A stretch of 50,599 nucleotides of DNA from an uncultured Clostridia bacterium (lineage in GTDB: Bacteria > Bacillota > Clostridia > Oscillospirales > CAG-272). A program made the position numbers and the translations under genes. Each line of letters starts with the position of its first letter. Positions within the stretch are counted from its first letter, which is position 1. The notes below the pieces were generated by a model. It saw only the letters and a list, made by a program, of their open reading frames with translations. It made no database searches and had not been told where the DNA came from. The DNA lies in contig CALXUY010000008.1 of assembly GCA_944391805.1 (NCBI GenBank), positions 1 through 50,599 on the forward strand, read 5' to 3'. Positions 28,815 through 35,976 of this stretch are shown here, one piece after another.

Positions 28815-29833
28815 GCGGCCGGCTCCTCTTTGCTTTGCAGCAGCGGGGCGTCTGCGTTCGGTATGGCGGAGGAATCGGCGGCACTCCTGGTAGTGAGTGC
28901 GTCATCCTCTGCGCTTTCCGCGGTGTAGCAGGGAAGCGAAATGATACCCGCCGCCTTCAGGGTGCCGATTTTTTGATTTGCATAGGTGCCGTTGAAGGGC
29001 CAGGACACCTCCAGCTCCAGCTCGGTCGGGCTGTCCGCATTCAGCTCAATTTCAAAGGTAAAGGAGGCGAAACGAAATTTTTTCTGCTCATTCAGCGTGT
29101 GTTTAATGGCAGGGGTAGAGAAGGTTTTTGTCTCCCCGTTCAGCGTGACCGTTCCCGCATATTCTCCTTCCCGCGCGCCCACCGATATGCTCCAGCAGGT
29201 CAGATCCACATTGACCGTCACCTCTGCGGTTTTCCAATCATAGGACACGGCTTCCCAGTCGGCGCGGAGCGTGAGATTTTTTGCAATCGTGGAGCTGATG
29301 CTTCCGCTCTCCTGAAATACCGGCTCCGTGACCGGCTCCTCGCTTCCGTCAGCGTACTTGATATACCAGATGCCGTCGGTGATGGTGATCGATTCAATTT
29401 TGCGGCCGTCCGAACCGGACACCTTGCCAACCGTCACATGAAAGTGGTTGGAAAAGGTGAGCACCAAGTGACCGTCTACAATCTCGGCGCCGGTGATGCG
29501 GATATCCTCCGTTTCGGTGTCGCCGGTCTCGTCCGTCTGCTCTTGCTTGATGTTTCCGAGATTCACGGTGGAGCCGTCCGAAAAGGTCAGAATCAGCTCG
29601 CCGTCGGCATTCAGCTCGGCGTTGGTGATGCTTTTTTCCTCATCTTCGTTGTTTTCCTCTCCCTTGACGTTGCCGAGAATCTGCATATCCCCGTTCTCGT
29701 ATTCGACGATCAGATTGCCGTTTTCGTCAATCGAAAAAACGGGGTTCCGGCGTGTCTGCCCGCATGCCGTCATCAGCAGGAGCAGAAGTATGGAGAGCGT
29801 GAGCAGCACCATGAATTTGATCGGTTTTATCAT
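28811..29833 (-). CDS. Lipoprotein with short beta repeats
   Basis: 340 residues from the ATG at 29833 (AAAGGAA upstream). The signal peptide ends LLLLMTAC, lipid-modified at Cys24. Four repeats of about 30-45 residues follow (to ~residue 170), of the form DENGNLIVEYENGDMQILGN, NADGELILTFSDGSTVNLGN and VDGHLVLTFSNHFHVTVG. Such 'DG.L..TF.DG....LG' units occur in Clostridia surface proteins. The rest is a beta-rich domain of unknown family. It sits in an operon with the coiled-coil protein upstream and cinA downstream. Function unknown. Confidence 0.7.
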   Translation of the reverse strand: MIKPIKFMVLLTLSILLLLLMTACGQTRRNPVFSIDENGNLIVEYENGDMQILGNVKGEENNEDEEKSITNAELNADGELILTFSDGSTVNLGNIKQEQTDETGDTETEDIRITGAEIVDGHLVLTFSNHFHVTVGKVSGSDGRKIESITITDGIWYIKYADGSEEPVTEPVFQESGSISSTIAKNLTLRADWEAVSYDWKTAEVTVNVDLTCWSISVGAREGEYAGTVTLNGETKTFSTPAIKHTLNEQKKFRFASFTFEIELNADSPTELELEVSWPFNGTYANQKIGTLKAAGIISLPCYTAESAEDDALTTRSAADSSAIPNADAPLLQSKEEPAA

Positions 29834-29962
29834 CGGCTTTTGTTTCCTTTCGGTTGTGCGGATGCCCGGTTCTGCGCTGCGGACCGGGGCGGGGATTGCT
29901 TGCATAGCCTGTTTGCATTGAGGCCGGAGCTTTGGGCTTGTCCGGGCCTGCGGAGGCCTCCC

Positions 29963-30283
29963 TTACTCGCTTTTTGGCGCTTTTGCGGCGTCGGGCTTCT
30001 TTTTGACCTGCATGCTTGCAATGGCCGCCTTGAGATTGGCAATTTCCCGGTCGGTCAGCGCAATGGCCTCCACATATTTTGAGATGATCTCCGGTCCTGC
30101 ATTGCTGTCCGAGGTAAAGTGGAGATAGGCCTCGCGCCCGAACTCCTCGCAAATCGTCCGGCGGCGGTACTCCATGGTTTTCAGACGCAGATGCAGCGCC
30201 GCAAGGTCAGACGCGGTGTTGATTTTCTGCGCCGCGATTCCGGTCAGTGCTTTTGTGGTTTCCTGTATTTCCTTCCAATCCAT
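29963..30283 (-). CDS. Small coiled-coil protein
   Basis: 106 residues, no signal peptide. Helical heptad regions lie at about 20-50 and 70-97. The pattern EEFGREAYLHF and ALTDREIANLKAAIAS resembles short Clostridia proteins that often carry a zinc ribbon after the coil. Here the C-terminus is a Lys/Ala/Pro tail with no cysteine pairs. AAAGGAGT precedes the ATG at 30283. It is the first gene of the leftward set with the lipoprotein and cinA. Confidence 0.65.
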   Translation of the reverse strand: MDWKEIQETTKALTGIAAQKINTASDLAALHLRLKTMEYRRRTICEEFGREAYLHFTSDSNAGPEIISKYVEAIALTDREIANLKAAIASMQVKKKPDAAKAPKSE

Positions 30284-30453
30284 TTGTCATACTCCTTTCC
30301 GATTTCGGTTTCCGTCCGTATCGCAGAAATTCTGCGGCAAGGACGTGCGCAATCCGGTACGCGTGATTCAGAGAATCACAGGGCTTTCCAATGGAAAGTC
30401 TCGAGACTGTAGACCAAAGCAACGGCTTTCGTCAGTTTGATGAAAGTTTTGAT

Positions 30454-30474
30454 CAACGTGCTACGCACGTTTCA
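30454..30474. repeat. Hairpin duplicated around element A, left copy
   Basis: 21 bp containing the perfect stem AACGTGC-TAC-GCACGTT. An identical 21-bp sequence lies at 30710-30730. Confidence 0.9.
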
Positions 30475-30709
30475 GACTGTAGACCAAAGCAAGGGCTTTC
30501 GTTAGTTTAACTAAAGTTTTCGCCCGCCTTTTTCAAAAGGCGGCACGGATCCAACGCCGTGGGGCGTTGGTCGCCGCCCGCAGGCGGCGAAACAACCCTT
30601 TTGGGCGTTTCTTTTTGTGAGCTTTTTCTTTGCGCCTACACGCTCAAAGAAAAAGCGGACGAACGCTTTTGTTCAATTTTCATTCGATGCGCCTTTTGTC
30701 GACAACCTG
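30474..30709 (+). mobile_element. Hairpin-duplicating MITE-like element, copy A
   Basis: About 236 bp, non-coding. Left end CAGACTGTAGACCAAAG; right end, read inward on the other strand, CAGGTTGTCGACAAAAG (13 of 17 identical). Inside, a 12-bp perfect stem GCTTTTTCTTTG/CAAAGAAAAAGC lies near the right end. Flanked by identical 21-bp hairpins (30454-30474, 30710-30730). The last base of the left flank repeat also fits as the first base of the element, so the boundary is uncertain by 1-2 bp. Confidence 0.8.
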
Positions 30710-30730
30710 CAACGTGCTACGCACGTTTCA
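30710..30730. repeat. Hairpin duplicated around element A, right copy
   Basis: Identical to 30454-30474. Confidence 0.9.
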
Positions 30731-30911
30731 CTTTCTTCAAAGAGTTTGAGGCGGCGGATGCCGCAAACAACCGCTGTCGCGGTTGTATGAATTTTTGCTA
30801 CGCAAAGTTCCCCGGGGTCAAGGGCGAGAAGCCCTTTGGTCGCAAGGCACCGGAGGTGCCGGAAATTTTGCTTCGCAAAAGTTTCCCTCCGCAACGGGTG
30901 AAATTTTCCTA

Positions 30912-31168
30912 ATGTGGCGGCAAATTCGCAAATCATAAAGTGAATTTATCGGCATATCTTTGGAACACCGCAGCTTTGCGCCGACAGGTCGGAAGCGATC
31001 ATGCTTGAACCAAAGATGCGCATGCGGCAGGGTACATCTGGCAGCGATGTACGCACCGCGTGCCAGTCAGTCAATATTATTATACTTTGCTTTTTTAAAA
31101 AAGTCAACCGTATAGAGACTTTTTTTTCGGAAATACTATGATCAGATTCTCGTGAAAGGATATCCGAT
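30912..31168. other. Intergenic DNA upstream of spoVAC
   Basis: No gene is supported. An AT-rich part (31070-31140) probably carries the spoVAC promoter, but no convincing forespore sigma-G match was found by eye. Confidence 0.35.
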
Positions 31169-31624
31169 ATGGATCGCAAAACCTACAAGCGCTTTGCCGA
31201 TGCACATGCGCCCCACTCTCCGCTGCTCAAAAACTGCTTCAACGCCTTCTGGACCGGGGGCCTGATCTGTGTACTCGGTCAGGTGCTGCGCAATGTATAT
31301 GAGCAGGTCGCGCATATGCCGGAAGAGGATGCCGGAACCCTGACCTCCGTAACCCTTATTTTTGTTGCGGTTGTGCTCAGCGGCGTGGGGATATTTGACC
31401 GCATTGCCAAGGTCGCGGGAGCGGGAACATTGGTTCCCATCACCGGCTTTGCCAACTCGGTGGTCTCTCCTGCCATCGACAGTCATTCCGAGGGACTGAT
31501 TCTCGGTGTTGGCGCCAAAATTTTTACTGTTTCCGGCCCGGTTTTGCTGTACGGCACGCTGGCGGGCAGTATTTACGGTGTCGTCTATTGGATTGTCTGC
31601 CAGTTTGCCGGCAGATTACTCTGA
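31169..31624 (+). CDS. spoVAC: Stage V sporulation protein AC
   Basis: 151 residues. It starts MDRKTYKRFADAHAPHSPLLKNC and has the SpoVA-type membrane segments NAFWTGGLICVLGQ, VPITGFANSVVSPAI and GAKIFTVSGPVLLYGT. SpoVAC is a membrane channel component that moves dipicolinic acid into the forespore and out on germination. The usual partners spoVAD and spoVAE are not next to it, which is unusual. AAAGGATATCCGAT precedes the ATG. Distinction from SpoVAE rests on the N-terminal segment. Confidence 0.88.
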   Translation: MDRKTYKRFADAHAPHSPLLKNCFNAFWTGGLICVLGQVLRNVYEQVAHMPEEDAGTLTSVTLIFVAVVLSGVGIFDRIAKVAGAGTLVPITGFANSVVSPAIDSHSEGLILGVGAKIFTVSGPVLLYGTLAGSIYGVVYWIVCQFAGRLL

Positions 31625-31661
31625 AGGATGTTAAAAAAGTGTGAATAATACGCCGCGCCGG

Positions 31662-31690
31662 TGGACTTTACATGGGAGATATGGTATAAT
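31662..31690 (+). promoter_or_regulatory. Promoter of cpsBCD
   Basis: TGGACT (31662-31667), 17-bp spacer, TATAAT (31685-31690). The -35 is weak, but the -10 is perfect. Confidence 0.6.
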
Positions 31691-31803
31691 GGTTAGGCAA
31701 AATTTTTGCTTTTTATCCTGATTCCGGCAAATTGACCGCAATTTGGCCATGCTTCCCCAAGGCCGGCGTCAGCAGGGAATGAGAAAAAGGATGTTGCTTC
31801 CAT

Positions 31804-32532
31804 ATGATTCCGTTTTTTGATTTGCACACACATTTGCTGTATGGGATTGACGACGGAGCGAAAACGCCGGAGGAGATGTATGCCATGCTGGATATGGCAT
31901 ATGCGGACGGAACCCGGGCCATGTGCCTGACGCCGCATTTCGCCCCTTATATGGGATGGGGAAGAGACGGCGGCCGGGCGGAGCAGGCCTTCCGTGAGCT
32001 TCAGTCCTACGCTGCCGCGCACTGCCCGGATATGCATTTGTATCTCGGACATGAGCTGGGCTACCATGCTTCGTGTATACAGGCGCTGAATGATGGCTCC
32101 TGCCGTACACTTGGAAACAGCCGCTATCTGTTGGTGGATTTCCCGGAGGCGGTCAATTTTTTTGAGATTCAGAATGCCATGGGGCAGCTCCAGCGCATGG
32201 GGTATCATCCGGTGCTGGCGCATACCGAGCGGTATCGCTGCCTGTTTACGCATCTGAACTGGGTGCGGGAGTTTGTAGAGGGAGGCGGCATTGTGCAGCT
32301 CAACGCTTCCTCTGTGCTTGGAGTATGGGGTTCCATTGCGAAAATGCAGTGGAAGCGATTGGTCAAGGAGCGTCTGGCGCATATCATTTCGTCGGACGGA
32401 CACAATCTGACCAAGCGGCAACCCAAAATGTCTGTCTGTCTGCCCTATCTGCAGAAGCACTGTGATGAGAGCGCCATCCGGAGACTGATGTGGGAAAATG
32501 CTTGTCGCGTGATCCGCGACGAGTCTCTTTGA
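31804..32532 (+). CDS. cpsB: CpsB/YwqE-type PHP tyrosine-protein phosphatase
   Basis: 242 residues. The PHP metal-binding start DLHTHLLYGIDDGAK (His8, His10), then CLTPHF, GHELGYH, LAHTERY and SSDGHN follow the Mn-dependent CpsB/CapC order. It dephosphorylates the tyrosine-rich tail of the CpsD kinase and so tunes capsule or exopolysaccharide chain length. First gene of cpsB-cpsC-cpsD; 38 bp separate its end from the cpsC start. The start follows AAAAAGGATGTTGCTTCCAT, a long spacing. Confidence 0.9.
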   Translation: MIPFFDLHTHLLYGIDDGAKTPEEMYAMLDMAYADGTRAMCLTPHFAPYMGWGRDGGRAEQAFRELQSYAAAHCPDMHLYLGHELGYHASCIQALNDGSCRTLGNSRYLLVDFPEAVNFFEIQNAMGQLQRMGYHPVLAHTERYRCLFTHLNWVREFVEGGGIVQLNASSVLGVWGSIAKMQWKRLVKERLAHIISSDGHNLTKRQPKMSVCLPYLQKHCDESAIRRLMWENACRVIRDESL

Positions 32533-32570
32533 GTCCGGATAACTACATACGGAAAGGATTGATTGCCCTG

Positions 32571-33317
32571 ATGGAAGAAGAAAAAAACAGTGAAATGGAG
32601 ATTGGCCTGCGGGATTTTGGGGCCGTTTTTGTGCATTGCTGGTGGATTATGCTGTTGGCCGCCGTTGTGGTGGGGGTCGCGCTGTATCTGTTCCTGAATG
32701 CCACGCACAAAGACGAGTACACGGCCGAGGCCAGCATTTATGTCATGCGCAGCACGGGGGATGGCGAAGGGGATGGTACAACATCTCAAGACATTTCGAT
32801 TGCTACGTATCTGGTTCGGGATGCGCCCGAGCTGATCCTCAGCCATCAGGTGCTCGACCGCGTGATTATTCAGCAGAACCGCATTCTCTCTTATGAGCAG
32901 CTCAGAGAAATGATCACAATTACAAACGAGGAGAACACCCGAATCCTCTATCTGTCGGTGACTGCCGCGGATCCCGTGGAGGCGGCAAGCCTTGTCACCT
33001 CGCTTGCCAATGTTACCTGCGATTTCATGAACAATGATATGTATGACGGACAGAAGCTGTTCAAGGTAGTGGATCAGAACGTTGTACCGGATCAACCGTC
33101 CAACCCCATTTCCATGCTGAAAATTCTGCTGGTTGCGTTTGCCTGCGCGATTGTGGTATATGCGGTTTATCTGGTGATGTTCCTGATGGACGATAAGATC
33201 AACACACCGGAGGATGTGGAGCGGTATCTCGGCCTGAATCTGCTCGGGCAGATTCCGAACAAAAAGGATACCGGCCGCGGCAAGCGCTACTACGCGCAGT
33301 ATTCGTCCGGGCAATAG
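32571..33317 (+). CDS. cpsC: Chain-length determinant / kinase activator, CpsC (Wzz) family
   Basis: 248 residues from the ATG at 32571 (GGAAAGGATT upstream). A short cytoplasmic N-terminus is followed by a membrane segment (about 26-44), the Wzz extracytoplasmic domain and a second membrane segment near 184-206 with the P-rich signature NVVPDQPSNPISM just before it. The C-terminal cytoplasmic part should contact and activate CpsD. It sets polysaccharide chain length together with the kinase. Confidence 0.88.
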   Translation: MEEEKNSEMEIGLRDFGAVFVHCWWIMLLAAVVVGVALYLFLNATHKDEYTAEASIYVMRSTGDGEGDGTTSQDISIATYLVRDAPELILSHQVLDRVIIQQNRILSYEQLREMITITNEENTRILYLSVTAADPVEAASLVTSLANVTCDFMNNDMYDGQKLFKVVDQNVVPDQPSNPISMLKILLVAFACAIVVYAVYLVMFLMDDKINTPEDVERYLGLNLLGQIPNKKDTGRGKRYYAQYSSGQ

Positions 33318-33337
33318 CGGAGGAGTGAAACGATTGC

Positions 33338-34255
33338 ATGAAAACAATTGAACTCAATTGGGGGGACCCCAATAATTACTTTGTTCGCGAAGCCTTCAAT
33401 ACCCTGCGAACCAACATTCTGTTCAGCGGGAAAAGTGTCAAAACCATTCTGATTACCAGTTGCATGGCGCATGAGGGAAAAACAACGGTTTCGTTTGAGA
33501 TGGCCCGGAGCCTTGCCGAGAGCAATAAAAAGGTGCTGCTGATCGATGCGGATCTGCGCAAATCGGTCACGGTCAGCCGGTATACCAAGGAGAGAGGCAT
33601 CAACGGCCTGAGCCAGATTCTGTCGGGGCAGGTCGGCTTGGATCAGTCGGTTTACCGGACACAGCTTGCGGGAATGGATGTGATTTTTGCCGGTCCCTTT
33701 CCGCCGAACCCTGCCGAGCTGGTTGGCAGCCCCACCTTCAAGGAGCTGCTCGATTGTGTGCGTGATGCCTATGATTTCATCATCATTGATGCGCCGCCGC
33801 TGGGACTGGTGATTGACGCTGCGGTAATGGCCAGCGTTTGCGACGGGGCGGTGATTGTGATCAATCAGGGAACCGTCAAATACCGTGTGGCGCAGGAGGT
33901 CAAGGCACAGCTCACCAAAAGCGGATGCCGGATTCTCGGCGTGGTTCTCAACCAGACGCAGCGCAAACGGAGAGGCATCCGGGGTAGCAGGGATTCTTAT
34001 TATTCGAGGTACGGATACGGGGAATATGGAGCGGCGGACGGCTCGGCTGCCGGAGCAGCGGCACAGACGCGCAGGCCGGCGGCTCCGCCCGCAGCGCAGG
34101 GAACGCCCCGTTCTACCCAGCGCCCGGCAGCGCCCGGCGGCACACCGTCGCGCCCGACAGCACCGGGCGTGCAGAACCGTACAGCGTCCGGAGGCACGTA
34201 TCCGTCCGGTACCGGACGGAGCGAGCCGCGTCCGGGATCGTCTGCGAAAAATTAA
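33338..34255 (+). CDS. cpsD: CpsD/CapB-type BY-kinase (tyrosine kinase)
   Basis: 305 residues. Walker A is CMAHEGKTT (Lys48), Walker A' is KKVLLIDADLRKS, and Walker B is YDFIIIDAPPLG. A tyrosine cluster DSYYSRYGYGEYG near residues 216-228 is the usual autophosphorylation site. BY-kinases normally end shortly after this cluster, but here a ~75-residue Pro/Ala/Gly/Thr/Arg tail follows. The TAA stop lies inside the TTAA end of the 208-bp element at 34252, so the native C-terminus may have been altered. No glycosyltransferase genes follow. Confidence 0.9.
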   Translation: MKTIELNWGDPNNYFVREAFNTLRTNILFSGKSVKTILITSCMAHEGKTTVSFEMARSLAESNKKVLLIDADLRKSVTVSRYTKERGINGLSQILSGQVGLDQSVYRTQLAGMDVIFAGPFPPNPAELVGSPTFKELLDCVRDAYDFIIIDAPPLGLVIDAAVMASVCDGAVIVINQGTVKYRVAQEVKAQLTKSGCRILGVVLNQTQRKRRGIRGSRDSYYSRYGYGEYGAADGSAAGAAAQTRRPAAPPAAQGTPRSTQRPAAPGGTPSRPTAPGVQNRTASGGTYPSGTGRSEPRPGSSAKN

Positions 34256-34459
34256 GGCAGCACCGCACAATTCTGACTGCGCGCCGCCTGCGGCTCTCTG
34301 CACGTCAGATTTTTCGTCAAACAAACCAATTCTGAAAGAATTTTTTGACAGCAGGCAATAGTAGATCTATTGACAAGGAGATTTGTGCAGTGTGGCGAAA
34401 AAGATGCAAAAAGTTGTGCAGTCAAGGTGCGAACCGTGAATTGCGCGGTGTTGCCTTAA
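34252..34459. mobile_element. 208-bp MITE-like element with TTAAGGCARCACCGC ends
   Basis: Left end TTAAGGCAGCACCGCACAAT then TC. The right end, read inward, is TTAAGGCAACACCGCGCAAT then TC (20 of 22 identical). No coding capacity. TTAA at both ends may be the target duplication. Immediately right of it TTAAGGCAGCACCGC occurs once more, so the right border is a 26-nt near-palindrome. It forms the stop codon of cpsD. Confidence 0.75.
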
Positions 34460-34558
34460 GGCAGCACCGCCGGTTCCGGCGTCTGCAGAATATGGTTTTG
34501 CGGCGCAGCCTTTCAGGCTGCGCCGCCATCGTTTGCCGAAACACGGTCGGAGGATCAG

Positions 34559-35494
34559 ATGCCGCACGATTTATTTACCGAGTATATTGAAAGCTGGGCG
34601 GACTGGGCGCGGGTGTATCAGTCCATTCCCGCCTTTGAGCCAATGATTCGCTGTATTTTCCGGAAGGAGGGGCTGCCGCCCGCCGCGGTTACCCACCTCA
34701 CGCCCGGAACCAATGCGGTGTTCCGGGTGGGCGGTTATGTCATTAAAATCTATGCCCCGGCGTCGGCCGGGTTTGACCAGAGCGCCGACAGGCAGACCGA
34801 GCTGTTTGCCGCTGCCCATGCGCAGGCTTTGGGAGTGAAGGTCCCCGACATTGTCGCACATGGAGTCCTGAATGACCGGCATCCGTTCGCCTATCTGATC
34901 ATGCGCTGGATCGAGGGACGTGCACTCGGAAGTGTACTTGAGACATCGGATCCGGGCGGGCAGCTACTGCTGGGACGGCGGCTGCGAAGGCTGACCGACG
35001 CGATGAATGTCCCGTGTCCACCCTTCAATGACGTGGATGTGATTGCCGATCCGGAACGGAGCGAGCGTTGGCTGCCGTATCGCGAGGCCTTCCGGGCGGA
35101 GCGACAGGCATACATCGGACGGCAGAAGTTCGGAACGCCGGTTTTTTCACACGGGGATCTCTGCGCCGACAACATTCTTGTGCGTGCGGACAGGGAGCCG
35201 GTCGTCATCGATTTTGCGGATGCCGTTCTGGCGCCGCCCTGCTACGAGCAGGCGCTGATTGCATTTGAATACCGCGGCTATCCCGCTTTCCTGCGGGGGT
35301 ACTGGGAGGGAGAAAATTTGTCCGCCGTTGCCGAGCGTGTGTGGAACGGGATTCTGATTCACGATTTCGGCGGGGACATCGTAAAAAACACTTTCCCGCA
35401 AGCGCTTGCATGGAAAAGCACAGAGGAGCTGCAGGCCGAGATCTGCCGGATGCTCGCGCCGGCGTTTGCCGGTACACCGCCGGCAGAGCTGTAG
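34559..35494 (+). CDS. APH-family phosphotransferase
   Basis: 311 residues. It has the protein-kinase-like fold of aminoglycoside/choline phosphotransferases: FRVGGYVIKIY (phosphate-binding lysine), LIMRWIEGRALG, the catalytic loop SHGDLCADNIL near 196-206 and VIDFADAVLAPP with the metal-binding Asp. The substrate is unknown; sugar, choline, amino-sugar and antibiotic kinases all share this outline. GGAGGATCAG precedes the ATG at 34559. A hairpin GCGGCGCAGCC/GGCTGCGCCGC lies in its leader. Confidence 0.75.
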   Translation: MPHDLFTEYIESWADWARVYQSIPAFEPMIRCIFRKEGLPPAAVTHLTPGTNAVFRVGGYVIKIYAPASAGFDQSADRQTELFAAAHAQALGVKVPDIVAHGVLNDRHPFAYLIMRWIEGRALGSVLETSDPGGQLLLGRRLRRLTDAMNVPCPPFNDVDVIADPERSERWLPYREAFRAERQAYIGRQKFGTPVFSHGDLCADNILVRADREPVVIDFADAVLAPPCYEQALIAFEYRGYPAFLRGYWEGENLSAVAERVWNGILIHDFGGDIVKNTFPQALAWKSTEELQAEICRMLAPAFAGTPPAEL

Positions 35495-35592
35495 GCAACG
35501 TACCGTTTGAGCAGCGCGGTGTCACCGGAAAGGATTCGGAACGGAATGCGGGAAGCCGTTCTCTGCAAAAGGCGCGTTTCCCATAAAAATCT

Positions 35593-35631
35593 GGCACCGC
35601 AACCCGCCCTGCAGGGCGGGTTACGGCGCCA
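35593..35631. terminator. Terminator hairpin duplicated around element B, left copy
   Basis: GGCACCGCAACCCGCCCTGC folds back on AGGGCGGGTTACGGCGCC. A-rich DNA lies to the left, and element B follows at once. It matches 35911-35950 with a few differences. Confidence 0.75.
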
Positions 35632-35910
35632 CAGACTGTAGACCAAAGCAAGGGCTTTCGTCAGTTTTGCTAAAGTTTTCGCCCGCCTTTTTTCAAAAGG
35701 CGGCGCGGTCGAGGACGCGAAGCCCTCTCTCGCAAGGCACCGAAGGTGCCGGAAATTTTGCTCCGCAAAAGTTTCCGTCCGCAGACGGCGAAATATCCCT
35801 TTCGGCGTCTCTTTTTGATAACTTTTTCTCTGCGCCTTCTTCTTGCAGAGAAAAAGTGGCTATGGCATTTGTACACTTTGTATTTCAACTGCCTTTTGTC
35901 TACAACCTCA
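35632..35910 (+). mobile_element. Hairpin-duplicating MITE-like element, copy B
   Basis: About 279 bp. Left end CAGACTGTAGACCAAAGC; right end GCCTTTTGTCTACAACCT. The internal stem near the right end is ACTTTTTCTCTGC/GCAGAGAAAAAGT, which differs from copies A and C by paired changes. The centre contains GGCACCGAAGGTGCC and GGAAATTTTGCTCCGCAAAAGTTTCC modules absent from A and C. Flanked by near-identical terminator hairpins. Confidence 0.8.
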
Positions 35911-35950
35911 GGCGCCGCAACCCGCCCTGCAGGGCGGACTTGCGGCGCCA
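35911..35950. terminator. Terminator hairpin duplicated around element B, right copy
   Basis: GGCGCCGCAACCCGCCCTGC pairs with AGGGCGGACTTGCGGCGCC, then ACGGTTTTGTTTT. It separates the plus-strand APH gene from the leftward GH4 gene. Confidence 0.75.
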
Positions 35951-35976
35951 CGGTTTTGTTTTCCGTCGCTGATCTG

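Larger units (their letters stand above)
30401..30911 (+). mobile_element. Outer hairpin-associated element, split by a younger copy
   Basis: Begins GAGACTGTAGACCAAAGC and a CTTTCGTCA/TGATGAAAG stem, like the other copies. After about 50 bp it is interrupted at the AACGTGC-TAC-GCACGTT hairpin by the copy at 30474-30709. It then continues to GGAAATTTTGCTTCGCAAAAGTTTCC, which matches the middle of the copy at 35632-35910. The conserved right end is missing. A hairpin CTTTCCAATGGAAAG directly precedes its left end. Confidence 0.6.

Noticed and set aside
30559..30912. 117-codon frame in mobile element A
   Set aside because: It spans the element, the duplicated hairpin and the older copy. The similar frame at 42565 differs in register, so it is repeat DNA and not a gene.
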